Shown here in pieces: positions 21,263 to 32,895 of a stretch of 64,000 bases of DNA. The notes under the pieces are model-generated. The model did no database searches. It had not been told where the DNA came from and was given only the letters and a program-made list of their open reading frames with translations. Origin of the DNA: Pisolithus tinctorius (Eukaryota; Basidiomycota; Agaricomycetes; Boletales; Pisolithaceae); the NCBI GenBank assembly GCA_024663395.1, contig JANFAH010000005.1:1674001-1738000 (forward strand). The letters are read 5' to 3'. How positions within the stretch are numbered: position 1 is the stretch's first letter; each line of letters begins with the position of its first letter. Position numbers and translations under genes: made by a program.

Positions 21263-24200
21263 CTATGGTGGAGGTTGGTACAGGCCAGGTTTATGTGGAT
21301 AACATTCATGGAAAGCAGATACTATGTCGGAAGTGTGATCTAGCTCAGTTGCAAGCAACCAAGAGGTTTCTTCGTCAGTGTTCTTGTAACCAGCCCAGCA
21401 GACTAGATACAAGAGTTGACAATGGCAGCGATGGCGGTCCACCTTAGAGTCGAGTATCTCTGATACTTCATACTCAAGGTCACCATCGACATCCACTGGC
21501 AGAGGCAGAGGTTGTTGTTGGTTTGGGAAAGGGTTAGCTGCTATGGCTTCCAGTTGCGAGATGTGGAAGACCGGATGTACCAAGCGCATAGAGTCAGGGA
21601 GCTTAAGGGTGACAGAATGCGTACCTGGCCTGGCCAAGATGGTGAACGGTCCTAAGTACTTTTCAGAGAGTTTTTCCAAAGGATGAGTGGAGTGGAAGTA
21701 CTTGGCTTTGACATAGGCCTGTTCTCCGACCTTGAACTCAGGCAGAGGTATGCGTTTAGCATCTGCTGGACCCTGGTAGCACTGTTGAGCGGCGGACATT
21801 TCAGAGTGGAGGAAGTCATGAAGGGCAGAGAGCTCGATGACATAGTTGTGAGCCCTTGGAGAGGTGAAGTCCTGGTCAGGGACCACAGACAGGTTTGGGT
21901 GGTATCCCTTGTTAGCGAAGAAGGGAGAAACTCCAGTTGTCGCACTTGGTGCATTGTTGAAAGCAAACTCTGCTAGGGGTAACAGCTTGGCCCAGTTGTC
22001 TTGTTGGTAGTTACAGTAAACATGAAGGTACTGCTCAAGGGTCTGGTTTGTTCACTCGGTCTGGCCATCGCCTTCTGGGTGGTAACCTGAAGTGAAGTGA
22101 AGATGCATATCAAGGGCCTTTCCTAGAGAGTGGAAGAAGTGTGAGACGAACTCTGGACCTCTGTCGGAGGTGACATTAGCTGGTACTCCGTGCTTGGAGA
22201 AGATGTGGGTAAGGAAGAGCTTAGCGAGTTCAGCGGAGGTGACGGAGTTGTGGGTGGGGATGAACACCACTTGCTTTGAGAGGCGGTCCACTACCATGAG
22301 TATGGTGGAGTAACCATCAGAGTTTGGGAGGTGTTCGATGAAGTCCATGGAGATGGAGTTCCAAGGTCTCTCTGGGACAGGGAGTTGCTTCAGTAGACCA
22401 TAAGGGCAGTGACGCGGAGTTTTGCTCCGTCCACAGGCGGTGCAGGACCTGACGTATTCTTTCACATCGGAGCAGAGGTTAGGCCACACATAGTCCCTGC
22501 AGACGAGTTCTAGCATGCGGTTCTGCCCAAAATGGCCTGCTAGAGGATGATCATGCTTGAACCGAAGCACTTGAAGGTGGAGGTCATCAATTTCAGGGAC
22601 AAAGATATGACTGTCAAGGTGGAGTAGACCGTCAGAGTCCAGGGACCACTGAGGCTTAGTCAGAGCTGGAAGATGGCTGGCGGACACAGGGTCGGATGGT
22701 AAGGTGGAGATGATGTCAGAGTGCAAGCACTCAACATCAAAGACCATGGCAGCACAGAGCACAGGTGCCATGAGGGTAGTGGTATGGAGGGACGATGTGA
22801 GTTGCTCCTGTGTAAACATAGGGCGGAGATTGTGAGGATTTAGCTGTGCATAGTCCCTATCCCCCCCTTTTGGGTAGATGTCCCAACATTGTGTAAGTGC
22901 ATCAGGTTTGGCTCCTAGGCGGCCAGGGTGGAAGCGGATGGAAAGGTTGAATTGAGAAAGGTACTCCGACCAGCGGGCCTGTCGATGGGTGAGAACCTTA
23001 GAGGTGGAAAAATACTCAAGGTTTTTGTGGTCCGTCACCACGTCAACAGGTAAGGCAGAACCTTCTAGGTAATGCTGCCAATGGTGGAAAGCCTTGAAGA
23101 TAGCCAACAGCTCCTTGTCATGGGTGTCATAGTTGAGTTCTGGCGCAGTCATGGTGCGAGAGTAGAAAGCGATTGGGCAGAGTTCACTGTCAGAGCAGGT
23201 GATCAACAAAATGCCAGCAATGGCATAGTCGGAGGCGTCAGTTTCCACTGTAAGTGGAGCATCAGGAACCCAGTGAGTGAGAATAGGAGCGGAGCTGAAG
23301 GCATCCTTTAGGTGGAGGACAGTGGAGCAGCACTCCTCGGAAAAGTTCCAAGGAGCACCCTTTCATGTGAGGCGAGTGAGTGGAACGATGATGTTGGAGT
23401 AGTTATTAATGAATTGTCTGTAGAAATTTGCAAAACCGAGGAAAGACTGGATGTCTCGCACCTTCCACGGCTCAGGCCAGTCGCAGACTGCCTGAACCTT
23501 CTCAGCGGACATGGTGAGACCGGAGGGAGAAAGAACATAACCAAGGTACTTGACGGAGTCAGAGTGAAACTCACACTTCTCTGGCTTGGCATAAAGACCA
23601 TGCTTTTGAAGGCGGTGGAGTACCTCTTTTACATGTTCGCGGTGCAACTCCATGTTCTGTGAATAAATTAAGATGTCATTGAGGTATACCACGATGCAGA
23701 CATCAAGCATGTCTGCAAAGATGCTATTGACAAATCACTGGAAAGCTGCAGGTGCGTGAGTTAGACCGAATGGCATTACTCGCCACTCGTAAGAACCATA
23801 ATGAGTGCAGAAAGCCATTTTCCATTCATCTCCATCTGCTATGTGGACTAGATGATAGGCATGGCAGAGATCGATCTTGGTGTAGACTTTAGTGCAGCTT
23901 GGAGAGTTGAGTAGGTTGGAGATGAGCAGCAGTGGATAGTGATCTTTTTTCGTGATTTTGTTGAGTCCTTGATAGTCAATGCAGAGGTGGAGTGAACCGT
24001 CCTTCTTCTTCACAAAGAGGACAGGGGCACCGTGAGTGGAGGTGGACTGTTTGATGAAGCCATAGCCAAGATGCTCATCAATGAAGGTACGGAGAGCCTC
24101 AAGCTCTGGCAGAGAAAGAGAGTAGATTGTACCAATGGGCAGAGAAGCTCCTTCCTCGAGGTCAATCTTGAGATCAAACAAGCAGTGTGGTGGAAGTTCC

Positions 24201-24987
24201 ATAGCCTTGTCTTTACTAAAGACGTTGGCAAACTTGTGATACTCAGGAGGGACCGAAGAGAGGTCAGGAGGTGGAGACGAAGTGGAGGATGCACGAAGCT
24301 TCACATCATCAGTGGAAAGTTGTAAGTGGAACTGTCTAGAGCCAGGGAGAGCACAGGCTCTGACATATGCAGCAGCATTGATGAGTGAGACGAGCAGAGC
24401 GGAGTGCGGCGAGTCTGTCAGAGCTGCAGTCAGAGCTGCAGACAGAGCGGAGGGTGTCGGATCTGGAGTGGAGGTCGCAGTGGAAGATGACGAAGGCACC
24501 TGGGGTGTTGGCATTCCCTGTAACAATGGTTTGAATGATATACTGCCCAGTACCCAGTCAATTGACAGATTGAAGCAGGTGAGCCAGTTGTGTCCTAACA
24601 CCAGCGAACATGAAGAATCCAACGGAGTAACATAAAATGAAACAGAATTGACATTGCTGGAAGGAAAGTGGAGGGAAAGATCTACTTCTTGGGAAATCAC
24701 AGCATTTGTACTACCATCAAACAAGTGGAGCAGAATTGGCGGAGAAACAGAGGAAACAGGAATGGCATATTTTTTGACTATAGACAGGTCTATGAAACAA
24801 TGAGAAGAGCTGGAATCGATCAACACAGAAACAGTATCAACAGAATAATCCAGAAGAGTTACAGACAGAAGTAAAGAATTGGGACTAGAAAGAGCGGACA
24901 CATTGAGTCGGATGTCTGGTTGCACACAGTTGGGACCAACACTTCCTCCAGGCTGTGCAAGCTCCCTGGAGGAGTGGACTAATTTTT
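21263..24987 (-). pseudogene. pol: pol of element B (PR-RT-RH-IN-chromodomain)
   Basis: The frame opens at the frameshift site near 24988. In order: protease (LIDSSSSHCFID, near 24820), RT (YLNDILIYS near 23690; the catalytic tetrad has Asn for the first Asp), RNase H (ETDASDYAIAGIL at 23245), integrase HHCC finger (near 22540-22430) and DDE core (SMDFIEHLPNSDGY, then TSDRGPEF, then PEGDGQTE near 22060), and a chromodomain (DLEYEVSEILDSKVD onward) ending at 21263. Stops such as TGA near 23736 and 22055 replace Arg codons. The chromodomain would steer integration to modified chromatin, as in other chromoviruses. Confidence 0.85.
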
Positions 24988-24988
24988 T
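24944..24988 (-). promoter_or_regulatory. Gag-pol -1 frameshift signal, element B
   Basis: On the minus strand the heptamer A AAA AAT (24988-24982) lies directly before the gag stop TAG. A perfect 9-bp stem (TCCTCCAGG with CCTGGAGGA, 24973-24965 and 24952-24944) begins 8 nt downstream. The same layout occurs in A and H1. Confidence 0.75.
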
Positions 24989-26247
24989 GATTCTGCCTTC
25001 TCTGTGGGCAGAGTAGGCAGAGTTCCAGCCATAACTGCACGGGCTTTGGCTGCACGAGAGGTGGACTTGGGACAGTCCTTGGCAGAATGGCCAGCCTCGC
25101 CACAGAAGAGGCAGAGGTTATTCTTCATCCTGCACTGGCGTTCAGTGGAGGTGAGTTTGCCATCCTTGCCCAGAAGGTGGGCAATATTGGACTTGGGCGG
25201 ACCTTTCTGTTTACCCTTGCCCTTGGCGTCGGATTTTGGAGCGGAGGAGGATGATGATGATTTAGGTTTATTGTTGGAGTTGGAAGGCTGCAACTTGTCA
25301 GAGGCGGACTTGGTGGTGCGCGAGATCTCTGCTTTGCGCTCCCAGTAACGCGCATCGATGGTTTGAGTGAGTTCGTGGAGTTGTGCGAGGGTAGAAGGCT
25401 TTCCGACGTGAGCGATCTCATCCTTGATGTGGTCTGGAAGTCTGCTATAGAAGCAGTGGCAGAGTGCACCGACACTGTAGTCCTTGACCTGTGAAGCCCA
25501 GTGATTGAACTCCACGATGTATTTGGTGATTCGAGAACCATCTTTCATGGTGAAGTTCTCAAGTTGTTGGACAGCATCTGCTATGGCATCATGCGGACCG
25601 AAATTGGTTGTGAGCTCTTGTAAGAACTCATGGTAGTTGTCCATCCAGAGCAGGCGGTCATAGTTGTTGGGGTTTAGCAGGTCTGGCTCAAACCAAGCCA
25701 GGGCCATACCCTTAAGATAAGATTGAGCAAAGGTAACCTTTGCTCTGTTGGAGCGGAATGCACGAGGGCGGTCTTGGAAGTTTAGCTCGCATTGTACGAG
25801 GAACTCATGGAGTTTCTTGGGGTCGGAGCCATCGAAGGTATCAGGCTTGCGGACTTTGGTTTTCGGAGCGGAGTCCCCAGTGCACGAGCTAGACTGCACA
25901 AGCGCATGAACAGCTCTAGCAAGAGCTATGAGGGGATCCTCTGGTGGCTCAGCTGGGTCTTTGGGGACATCCCCATCACTGCTGCCCCTGCCATCAGGAT
26001 CACCATCAGGATAATCAGGGTCGGGGTCGGGTCCATCATCTCAGTTACGAGGAGGCACAGTATGGAAGGCTGATGGGTGGAGGTCGGAGCGACCAGCTTG
26101 TGAAGCGCTTTTGCCTTCAGCGCGAGAGTGGCGTCGAGCGGAGAAGGACTGGAATTGTTCAACGATGGAAGGGAGTCGATGTGGATTAGCTAGCGCTACA
26201 GCGAGGTTCTCAGCGACCTCTCTTTGAGATTGAGCTTGAGTTCTCAT
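24979..26247 (-). pseudogene. gag: gag of element B
   Basis: The start codon at 26247 gives MRTQAQSQREVAENLAVALA. A TGA near 26041 (after PPRN) breaks an otherwise open frame that continues with an acidic Asp/Pro region, the capsid-like block from TFDGSDPKKLHEFLVQ to YSRLPDHIKDEIAHVG, a Ser/Lys linker and the knuckle CLFCGEAGHSAKDC. The frame ends at the TAG beside the slippery heptamer. Length, about 420 codons, agrees with the intact gag of H1 (429). Confidence 0.85.
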
Positions 26248-26295
26248 AATGGCATAAGTTTTTTGGAAGACAGAAAAGGAGATCATACAAGTGTG

Positions 26296-26306
26296 AGTAC
26301 GAATAT
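26296..26306 (-). other. Self-complementary primer-binding site of element B
   Basis: The 11 bases ATATTCGTACT (minus strand) start 2 nt after the 5' LTR. They are complementary to AGTATGAATAT in the LTR downstream of its TATA box, except for one G-T pair produced by CpG decay. This points to priming from the element's own RNA. Confidence 0.6.
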
Positions 26307-26308
26307 AC

Positions 26309-27042
26309 TGTCAAGTCTGGGCCTACTCCAACCAACTCCGACACTATATAAGGTCTAGAGAAGGGTTCGGAAGCAAGTCTGACACAGAAGAACAGAATTC
26401 CGACTAGCAGAGTGTCAGCAGGAATGAAGACCACTGAGACAAAGGTGGAGCGGAGTGAGGGTGTCAGGTTTAGCTCGTGCGCTACCCCCTTGCATGATCT
26501 CAGCCCTCGTATTTCAGAGGGAGAGTACAGACGGAGAGTCAGAGATAACTCCGACAGGCAGAAGATGGAATCAGAGGGAGTAGGAACTAAGTTGATATTC
26601 ATACTGAGGAACAGCGGAGTATGATACATGCTTTTATACTACTACAGAGGTACAGTAATTGGAATCGGAACTGACATATGGAGGCCCATAAATTTTCAAG
26701 TAAAATTTCCTGGATGACGAATGAAGGGTAGACGGAGGACATATGAGCAGGTAACATAGAACATCCAGAAAAGGAAACAGTCCAGATGCTGGACCATGCG
26801 GTGCACGCGCTGCAGAGTACCTGACTGCGCGCTGTCAGGGAGAAGTCCAAAGACAGTCACATGACCACTCAGAGAGCGGTCCACTCAGTCCAGTAGGAGA
26901 ACAACACAAGTCCGACAGCAGTCAGAGTGGAGATGGTTCGTAGATGATAGAAGGTGGGCGGAGTTGGTGCAGAGTGAGCGAATGACTGGCGGAAGAGGGT
27001 GCAGAGTGAGTAAAGACCTAGAGTGAATGCATGGTTATGACA
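26309..27042 (-). repeat. 5' LTR of element B (family 1 reference copy)
   Basis: A 734-bp LTR. On the minus strand it has TATAAAAG near 26640, then the predicted RNA start region with GAATATC (near 26600), and the AAGGG-loop hairpin at about 26465-26510. Confidence 0.9.
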
Positions 27043-29476
27043 AAAGCAGTGTTCACCATGCTAGGACATCTGGGGATAAGGGATTGGTGAGGCTGAGGCT
27101 GGACTGAATGAGTATGAGGCCAAGTCCAGCTGGGGTCAAGATGACATGGACCAGGATTGAGTCTAAGAGTCATGGATATGACACTGGGTCCCTATTGACT
27201 GGACCCAGGTGTCAGATGATGCCATCAAATATGACACTAATATGACCATAATTCCAGGAAACAGGTTTTAATTCTGACATGTCCTCACAGCAGACTACAA
27301 CCCCTTCCATGATTTGTAAATTCTGAAGATGAAGAAGACTTCTTCACCCAAAAACAAAAGTGTTGCCACATGAATCCACCCAAACAGGGTTTTTAGTATT
27401 GGTTGAGGACTTGTACAAATTGCAAGGAGACCAGGACTGCACTTTTTCTGTGTGTTCTCTTTATGTTTCTGATCCTCCCTTATACCCTTTGAAGTCTACC
27501 ACTCTTTTGCCCACAGACACTTCCAAAAATTATGCTGTGGCATTTATCTATGATTTACAAGGCAACAGTATGCCCCCTGTTGATCCCTTTGATACCAGTT
27601 CCATTTCTCCAACTGATCCTTTCTTGTTTTCAACTGCTACTACCATTTCTCCACTGACAACCTCTGCCTTACACTCTACTTATCAGTTTGATCCTGTTTA
27701 TCATGTCTTAAAGTACAAACCTGTAGTGAGGAAGGTGAGGCTGGTACCAATGTTGATGCCAGTGGAATTCCAGGTAGAGCATTGGGAGGCTGAAGACCCA
27801 CTCACAGATTTGCCTGTATTACCTACTTGTCCCCCTCTGTTTGTGCCAGGTTCCAGGTTTATGTTTACTCAGGAATGAGCTGACAAGCTCAATCTGGACC
27901 TGGCAAAGTTTCTTTGGCCTGCAGAATTAGACCTAGTGTGATGGTTGGTCAGGGAGCAAGATGATGCTTTCGCTTGGGACACTTCAGAAAGAGGGACCTT
28001 TTGAGAGGATATGTTCCTGTCTCTGAAGATACCTATGCTAGTCCACAAGCCTTGGGTTGAGTGTAATATTCCCATTCCTCCAAAGAAAAGATTTCTGCAG
28101 GGGTTTATGAACCATCTACTTTGTCCTATTGCTTGAAATGGTTCTGCATAGTCAAGAAGGACAGAAAATCTCTGCATCTTGTCCATGACTTACAACCTCT
28201 AAACACTGTTTCTATTCAGGACTCAGCCATTCCCCCATTTGTTGACTTGATCACTGAAGCCTTCACCTGCCATTTGGTCTACAGAATTTTAGATCTTATG
28301 GTCAGATATGATCATTGCACCATCCATGATGGTTACCATGACCTCACTACCTTCCAAACCCCTATTGGTACCCTTCAACTCACCAAACTTCCTATGGGCT
28401 ACACAAATGCCATCTAGATTTTCCATGGAGATGACTGTTGGATTTTGAAGGATGAAATTCCAGAAGTCACCATTCTGTTTATCAATGACTGTCCTAACAA
28501 AGGCCCCAAATCCCATTACCAAAATCCCAATGGCACCTATGAGACAATCCCACAGAATTCCAGGATTAGACACTTCATCTGGGAACATCTGCAGAATGTC
28601 AACTGAGTCTTACACCATCTGCACCATGTGGGAGCCACCATTTCAGCAAAGAAATGCATCATTGCTGTGCTGTCTATCATAGTGGTTGGGAACAAGGTGT
28701 CATTTGAGGGCAGAATTCCAGACAAAGCTAAAGTCCAAAAGATTAAAGATTGGCCTTACTGCACAAACATTACTGAAGTGCATGAATTTTTAGGTCTCTG
28801 CTCATACTGCAGGATCTTCATCAAAGACTTCACCAAACATGCATGTCCCCTTGTTGAGCTGACCAAGAAAGACATTCCCTTTGAATTCTGTGATGAACAT
28901 AGGGAAGTGATGGAGTACCTTCTCCAGGCAATTGTCTCATCCCCTGCATTGTGAACTATCAACTATAATTCCAAAAGGAATGTCATCTTAGCAGTCAACA
29001 CTTCTAACATCACTATTGGGTACCTCCTCATGGAAGAGGGGGAAGATGGAAAATGCTGCCTTGCTTGGTTTGGCTCAATTACCCTCAATGATTGTGAATG
29101 CTGCTACAGCCAAGCAAAGCTCAAGCTATTTGGACTTTTCTGTGCCTTGCATGACATCAGACTTCATATCTTTGGCATGCAGAATTTAGTTGTCAAAGTG
29201 GATGCATGGTACATCAAAGGGATGATTAACAATCCTGACTTACCATAAACCATTGGATCACTGGAATTCTTCCATTTGATTTTGAGCTTGTACATGTTCC
29301 AGGACACAAGCATACAGTGCCAATGCCTCTTGATCAGTAACCACCATCTTCCCCCATGGGAAAGCCCCACACCACTACCAAACACCAGTGCTTGTCACTG
29401 GCCCCCTGTGCCATCCTCCTCACTGAGGTGGGGAGGTGCTTTCATGCTTTCCCCAAGGGTACCTTCAAGTCCTGGT

Positions 29477-30380
29477 TGTCATGTCCATGACTCTCAGACT
29501 CGGTCCCAGTCCAGTCCGGACCCCTAGCCCCTATCTCCGGTCAAGTCTGGTCCTAGTCTGGCCTAGAAAACCCAATCCCAGGCCTAGAAAACCCAACTCT
29601 GGCCTAAATAACTTGAGTCCGGTGTTTTACCCCTATCTCCGGTCCATTTCGGCCTCCCAGCCTTGTGCTGCTCCACCCTGGTCCTCCCAGGTCTATGTCT
29701 GGGTCACCTGGACATAACTCCAGTCTGTTTCCCTTTGTTTATACTATATTTAGTCTAGCCCATTCATCTGACTTTGCTTACTGTACAATCCTGTGTCTGA
29801 CCCTGGTTATGCCAGTCACCTGGACTTTAGCTATTAGCCTCAGCACAGCCACTATGGCTGTCCTCCTCTTGCTAATCATCTTTCTAATAGCTTATCAACA
29901 AGTCTGGCTTCATGTTCTTTACTCTGGACCGGCCTCATGTATTTAACCCCTGTACATACTTCGTAGCACCCTCAGTCAGAATATCAATTAAGTATTACCC
30001 TCAACTCCTGTACTACACCCCGAGTCTACTCTATAGCTAAGGCTGAGCCTTAGGCTATCCCTGGCCCCTGTCCTGGACCTCTCCCTGGCTTGCATAAGGG
30101 TACAGCACATAAGCTGAGACCAAGGGAGGTAGATCCAACCCCAGACCAGCTTCCCCTTGTGCACACTCCAAGACCGGTCAGTTTCCCATGCTACTGGCCT
30201 TGTTCCTGCGCTCCTGGCCTTAAGTCCGGTCCTCTGGACTTAGCCCCTAACCTCCAGCCTCAACTCCGGTCCATCCAGACTTGGCCCCTGTCTCCTGTCC
30301 TTGACTTTGGCCACCTGGACTTAGCCCCTGTCACCTGGTCTTGAAGCCTGGTCACTCCGAGGGTAAACCTGTACTTGACA
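29477..30380 (+). repeat. Solo LTR I inside L
   Basis: A 904-bp LTR, TGTCATGTCC to GTACTTGACA, with CTGGT at 29472-29476 and 30381-30385. It has the hairpin core TTGCATAAGGGTACAGCAC near 30090. Confidence 0.9.
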
Positions 30381-30672
30381 CTGGTTCACACTGCCAGCTG
30401 TCCCTCATGCAGTACTTCATCACCTTGCTGCCTGCCCCCCACATGGTCATGGACCATAAAGGCTGGCCCTGGTGCCAGAGACTGGATGGGTGTACCTTGA
30501 ATATGTGAAGTTCTATCAAAACAACATGCTGGTGCACCTATGTGCTCAGCAGGCCCTCAACAAACCCCATCTCCCCTCCAGATCACTGTCAAAGCCCTGC
30601 CCTGGCAGAGGGATCCCCCTCCTTCATCAGAACCCTTGGCAGAGGTAGCAGAGCTCCATGGTGAGATAGTGG
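30381..30672 (+). other. Middle part of retroposed sequence L
   Basis: This stretch between LTR I and K2 belongs to L. A partial frame near 30590 (ITVKALPWQRDPPPSSEPLA) continues, after K2 is removed, into the frame at 32497. Nothing else is recognised. Confidence 0.45.
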
Positions 30673-32451
30673 TGTGAGTTAAAGTGTGGTTCAGTGGTGA
30701 AAACCAACCAAAACCAACACAAAAGACAGCAAAGGCAAGTGGTGGTGTGCCTATGCAGTACCCAGATGGTAGAACCTTATCTTTGGGAGGGTTTTTGTGA
30801 GCTACAACACTCAAAGACAAGTGCTAAGGGTTGGGGGTGCTCCTGACAAAGAAGGAGCAGGAATGTGAGAGGAAGCGATAGGGTAGACTGCTATCAGCCT
30901 ACAGAAGGATGGATGATGACTTAATTCAATATTCTGAGCTGCACTGAGCTCAGGGAGGACTTGGAGTGAAGTGTATTGATGATAGATGATGATAAGCAAA
31001 GTAAATGATAGTTAGACCCTTAATAAAGTCTCAACTATTGAAACTGATGAATGAATTACTGAGGAATGATGAATTACCAGCAAGAGGGGCTCTCTGATGT
31101 TGTTTTTTTTTAGCTATCTAAGTACAGTGATTTATATACAGTACAAGAGCATTGCCTATGGAAAACAAGGTGCAAACACTTGGTAAGTGATTGGTAACAG
31201 ATCAGTAAGGAATGTAAGCAGTGGGTAATTGTCTTAGAAAGCATTGGTGAGCATTGGTAAGGACAAGTAAGCCAAAAAGTGAAGAATCAGTTAGCAAAGT
31301 CAAAAGACTAGTAAGTATTGGCAATAGGTGAGTCAAGGACAGTCAGAATGTCAAAGCATGAGTCAAGTAATGTCAGAAACTGGGAAAGTGCACTGGAATT
31401 GCATTAGGGAGAGGCAGTGCATGTCACATCTTGAAGAGATTGCTTCTAGGCCAAGGTGGGATGACAGAGAGGCAGTGCTGATCTGATGCCAATATAGTAC
31501 AACCAAAAGCAGACAGGGTGAGTCTGATGTCAACAGGGGTCAAGCTTTGGGGGTCTGTGGGGTGACAGGAGCATAGGGGATCACAAGCTTCCCCCCCAAA
31601 CTGTCCTCTCAGTGAAGCAAATAAAAACTTCATGAAAGCATCTTCTGCTGTATCTTGCAATAAGGAGGCAAGATGTGCATCATACTCATCATGGATGCAA
31701 TCAGGAAGAGTGGAGAACAGTAGATTATACTGTAGCTGTAGCAATTTTGGTAGAATGATGGATGAGATTGGTATGAAGACATTGCAGGGAGCAGGGAGGA
31801 AGGATCCATATGCTTCTTGGACTGGAGAGACTGAAATGACCACATAAGACCTTTCTAAGTGAATGACAGACCTGAGGCAACCAAAGAACATCCTCCTAGA
31901 GGTCATACTGACAAAATGGATGTGCTGTCCAAGCTGGATGGGCTGAGGGGGGGCGGACAAGGATGGGATGTACCAGGATGCTTCAGGATGGAAGCTGGTA
32001 GGAATTCCTGGTAGATATACATAGCTATTGTCCCTAGCAAAGGGGACAAGTGAAATGATTGATGTAGAGGTGGCCATATCAGAGGAATTAGCAAAATGAG
32101 CATCTTTTGGAGGGAGTGCTGTAGAAATGTGTGGAGTGTGTAGATCCTTTCCAACTTTGGAAGGTAGGATTACATGGCTGAGTACTATAAGCATGTGTGA
32201 GAATAGTGTTGGTATCTGCAGAACTGGTGGAGATATGTCGAAAACCAGAATGCCATACATGGGCACTTAAGAATTTTTTTTGGCACTTAACTTGCTTCCT
32301 TCCTTTTTCTTTGGCATTGATGACTCATTCTTGTGTGATGGATGACTGCCAATGTTCCTGGCTGTCATTCTTTGCATGAGGGTCATAGGCTTCATCTCCA
32401 TTCATCAGCAGTATCCATGTCCACATCACCAAACACCTTTGGTGTGTGACA
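30673..32451 (-). mobile_element. Element K2: second copy of the LTR-like repeat with reading frame
   Basis: It starts TGTGAGTTAAAG and ends TTTGGTGTGTGACA like K1. Flanks are GTGG (30669-30672) and GCAG (32452-32455), explainable as a GCGG duplication hit by one CpG transition on each strand. A TATA-like sequence lies near 31137 on the minus strand. Confidence 0.7.
31424..32266 (-). CDS. Conserved hypothetical protein of element K2
   Basis: A 280-codon open frame from 32266 (MPMYGILVFDISPP) to 31424. It shares with K1 the blocks SSDMATSTSIISLVPFARD, YVYLPGIPTSFHPEASWY, TSRRMFFGCLRSVIHLERSY, PVQEAYGSFLPAP and LPDCIHDEYDAHLASLLQDT, and continues past the K1 frameshift as KFLFASLRGQFGGEACDPL. 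It lies upstream of the TATA box of the presumed LTR, so it would be a U3-encoded protein on the same strand as the element. It has survived uninterrupted in a copy that otherwise shows heavy CpG loss. Family and function unknown. Confidence 0.55.
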   Translation of the reverse strand: MPMYGILVFDISPPVLQIPTLFSHMLIVLSHVILPSKVGKDLHTPHISTALPPKDAHFANSSDMATSTSIISLVPFARDNSYVYLPGIPTSFHPEASWYIPSLSAPPQPIQLGQHIHFVSMTSRRMFFGCLRSVIHLERSYVVISVSPVQEAYGSFLPAPCNVFIPISSIILPKLLQLQYNLLFSTLPDCIHDEYDAHLASLLQDTAEDAFMKFLFASLRGQFGGEACDPLCSCHPTDPQSLTPVDIRLTLSAFGCTILASDQHCLSVIPPWPRSNLFKM

Positions 32452-32496
32452 GCAGCTCTTTGAGCCAAGTTCAAAGCCTTCTGTAAAGCCCATGAG

Positions 32497-32895
32497 GTGT
32501 CCCATCAAACCTTGCAGTCTCCAGGCACTGCCCCCATGGCCATGCCCCCCCATTCCCCCTTCCCCCCCTCCTCATTATCACTATCCACCATGCAGGAGTG
32601 CACAGCCCACCCAGATCGCACTTGGTTGCAACCCATACTAGACAATGAGTTCTGCCCAGTGTTCCTCTGCCACACTGACTCCTCCATGGTTCCTATCTAC
32701 ACCAGGTCACTTCCTGAGGACATGTACTGGGTGGTCTCTGTGATGTTTGAGAGGTGGGGCTCTGTCCATGTTGGTTCTGACTCCAATGGAGACTTAATCA
32801 TGTTGGAAGAGGCCCCCTCTGGTGCTGTTGTTGCCATGGTATATGCCCTGACTGGAAGCATCCCCCCTTTCTCTCAACTCCCTACTACTACTTAG
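32497..32895 (+). CDS. Hypothetical protein fragment in retroposed sequence L
   Basis: A 132-codon open frame with a Pro/Ser-rich N-terminus, then TWLQPILDNEFCPVFLCH, EDMYWVVSVMFERWGSV and GDLIMLEEAPSGAVVAMVYA. It is continuous with the upstream partial frame near 30590 once K2 is removed, except for one stop. I do not recognise the family. It may be the 3' coding part of the mRNA that was reverse-copied to make L. Confidence 0.35.
   Translation: MSHQTLQSPGTAPMAMPPHSPFPPSSLSLSTMQECTAHPDRTWLQPILDNEFCPVFLCHTDSSMVPIYTRSLPEDMYWVVSVMFERWGSVHVGSDSNGDLIMLEEAPSGAVVAMVYALTGSIPPFSQLPTTT

Larger units (their letters stand above)
17043..27042 (-). mobile_element. Ty3/gypsy chromovirus B, full-length with cargo gene
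   Basis: A 10.0-kb element bounded by LTRs, with AAAGC duplicated at 17038-17042 and 27043-27047. Minus-strand order: 5' LTR (27042-26309), self-primer site, gag, pol, antisense cargo gene, polypurine tract, 3' LTR (19640-17043, interrupted by K1). It keeps more CpG sites than A or C but has several CGA-to-TGA stops, so it is inactive but younger than A and C. Confidence 0.9.
16624..27146 (-). repeat. Solo LTR G, split by element B
   Basis: The LTR occupies 16624-17042 and 27048-27146, from TGTCAAATTC to AGATGACA, with TGGAC duplicated at 16619-16623 and 27147-27151. It sits inside LTR I and resembles the LTR at 15141. Confidence 0.85.
15858..27183 (-). repeat. Solo LTR I, split by LTR G and element B
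   Basis: The LTR occupies 15858-16623 and 27152-27183, from TGTTAAGTACAGG to GGATATGACA, with CTGGG duplicated at 15853-15857 and 27184-27188. It is homologous to the plus-strand copies at 29477 and 35539. Confidence 0.85.
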
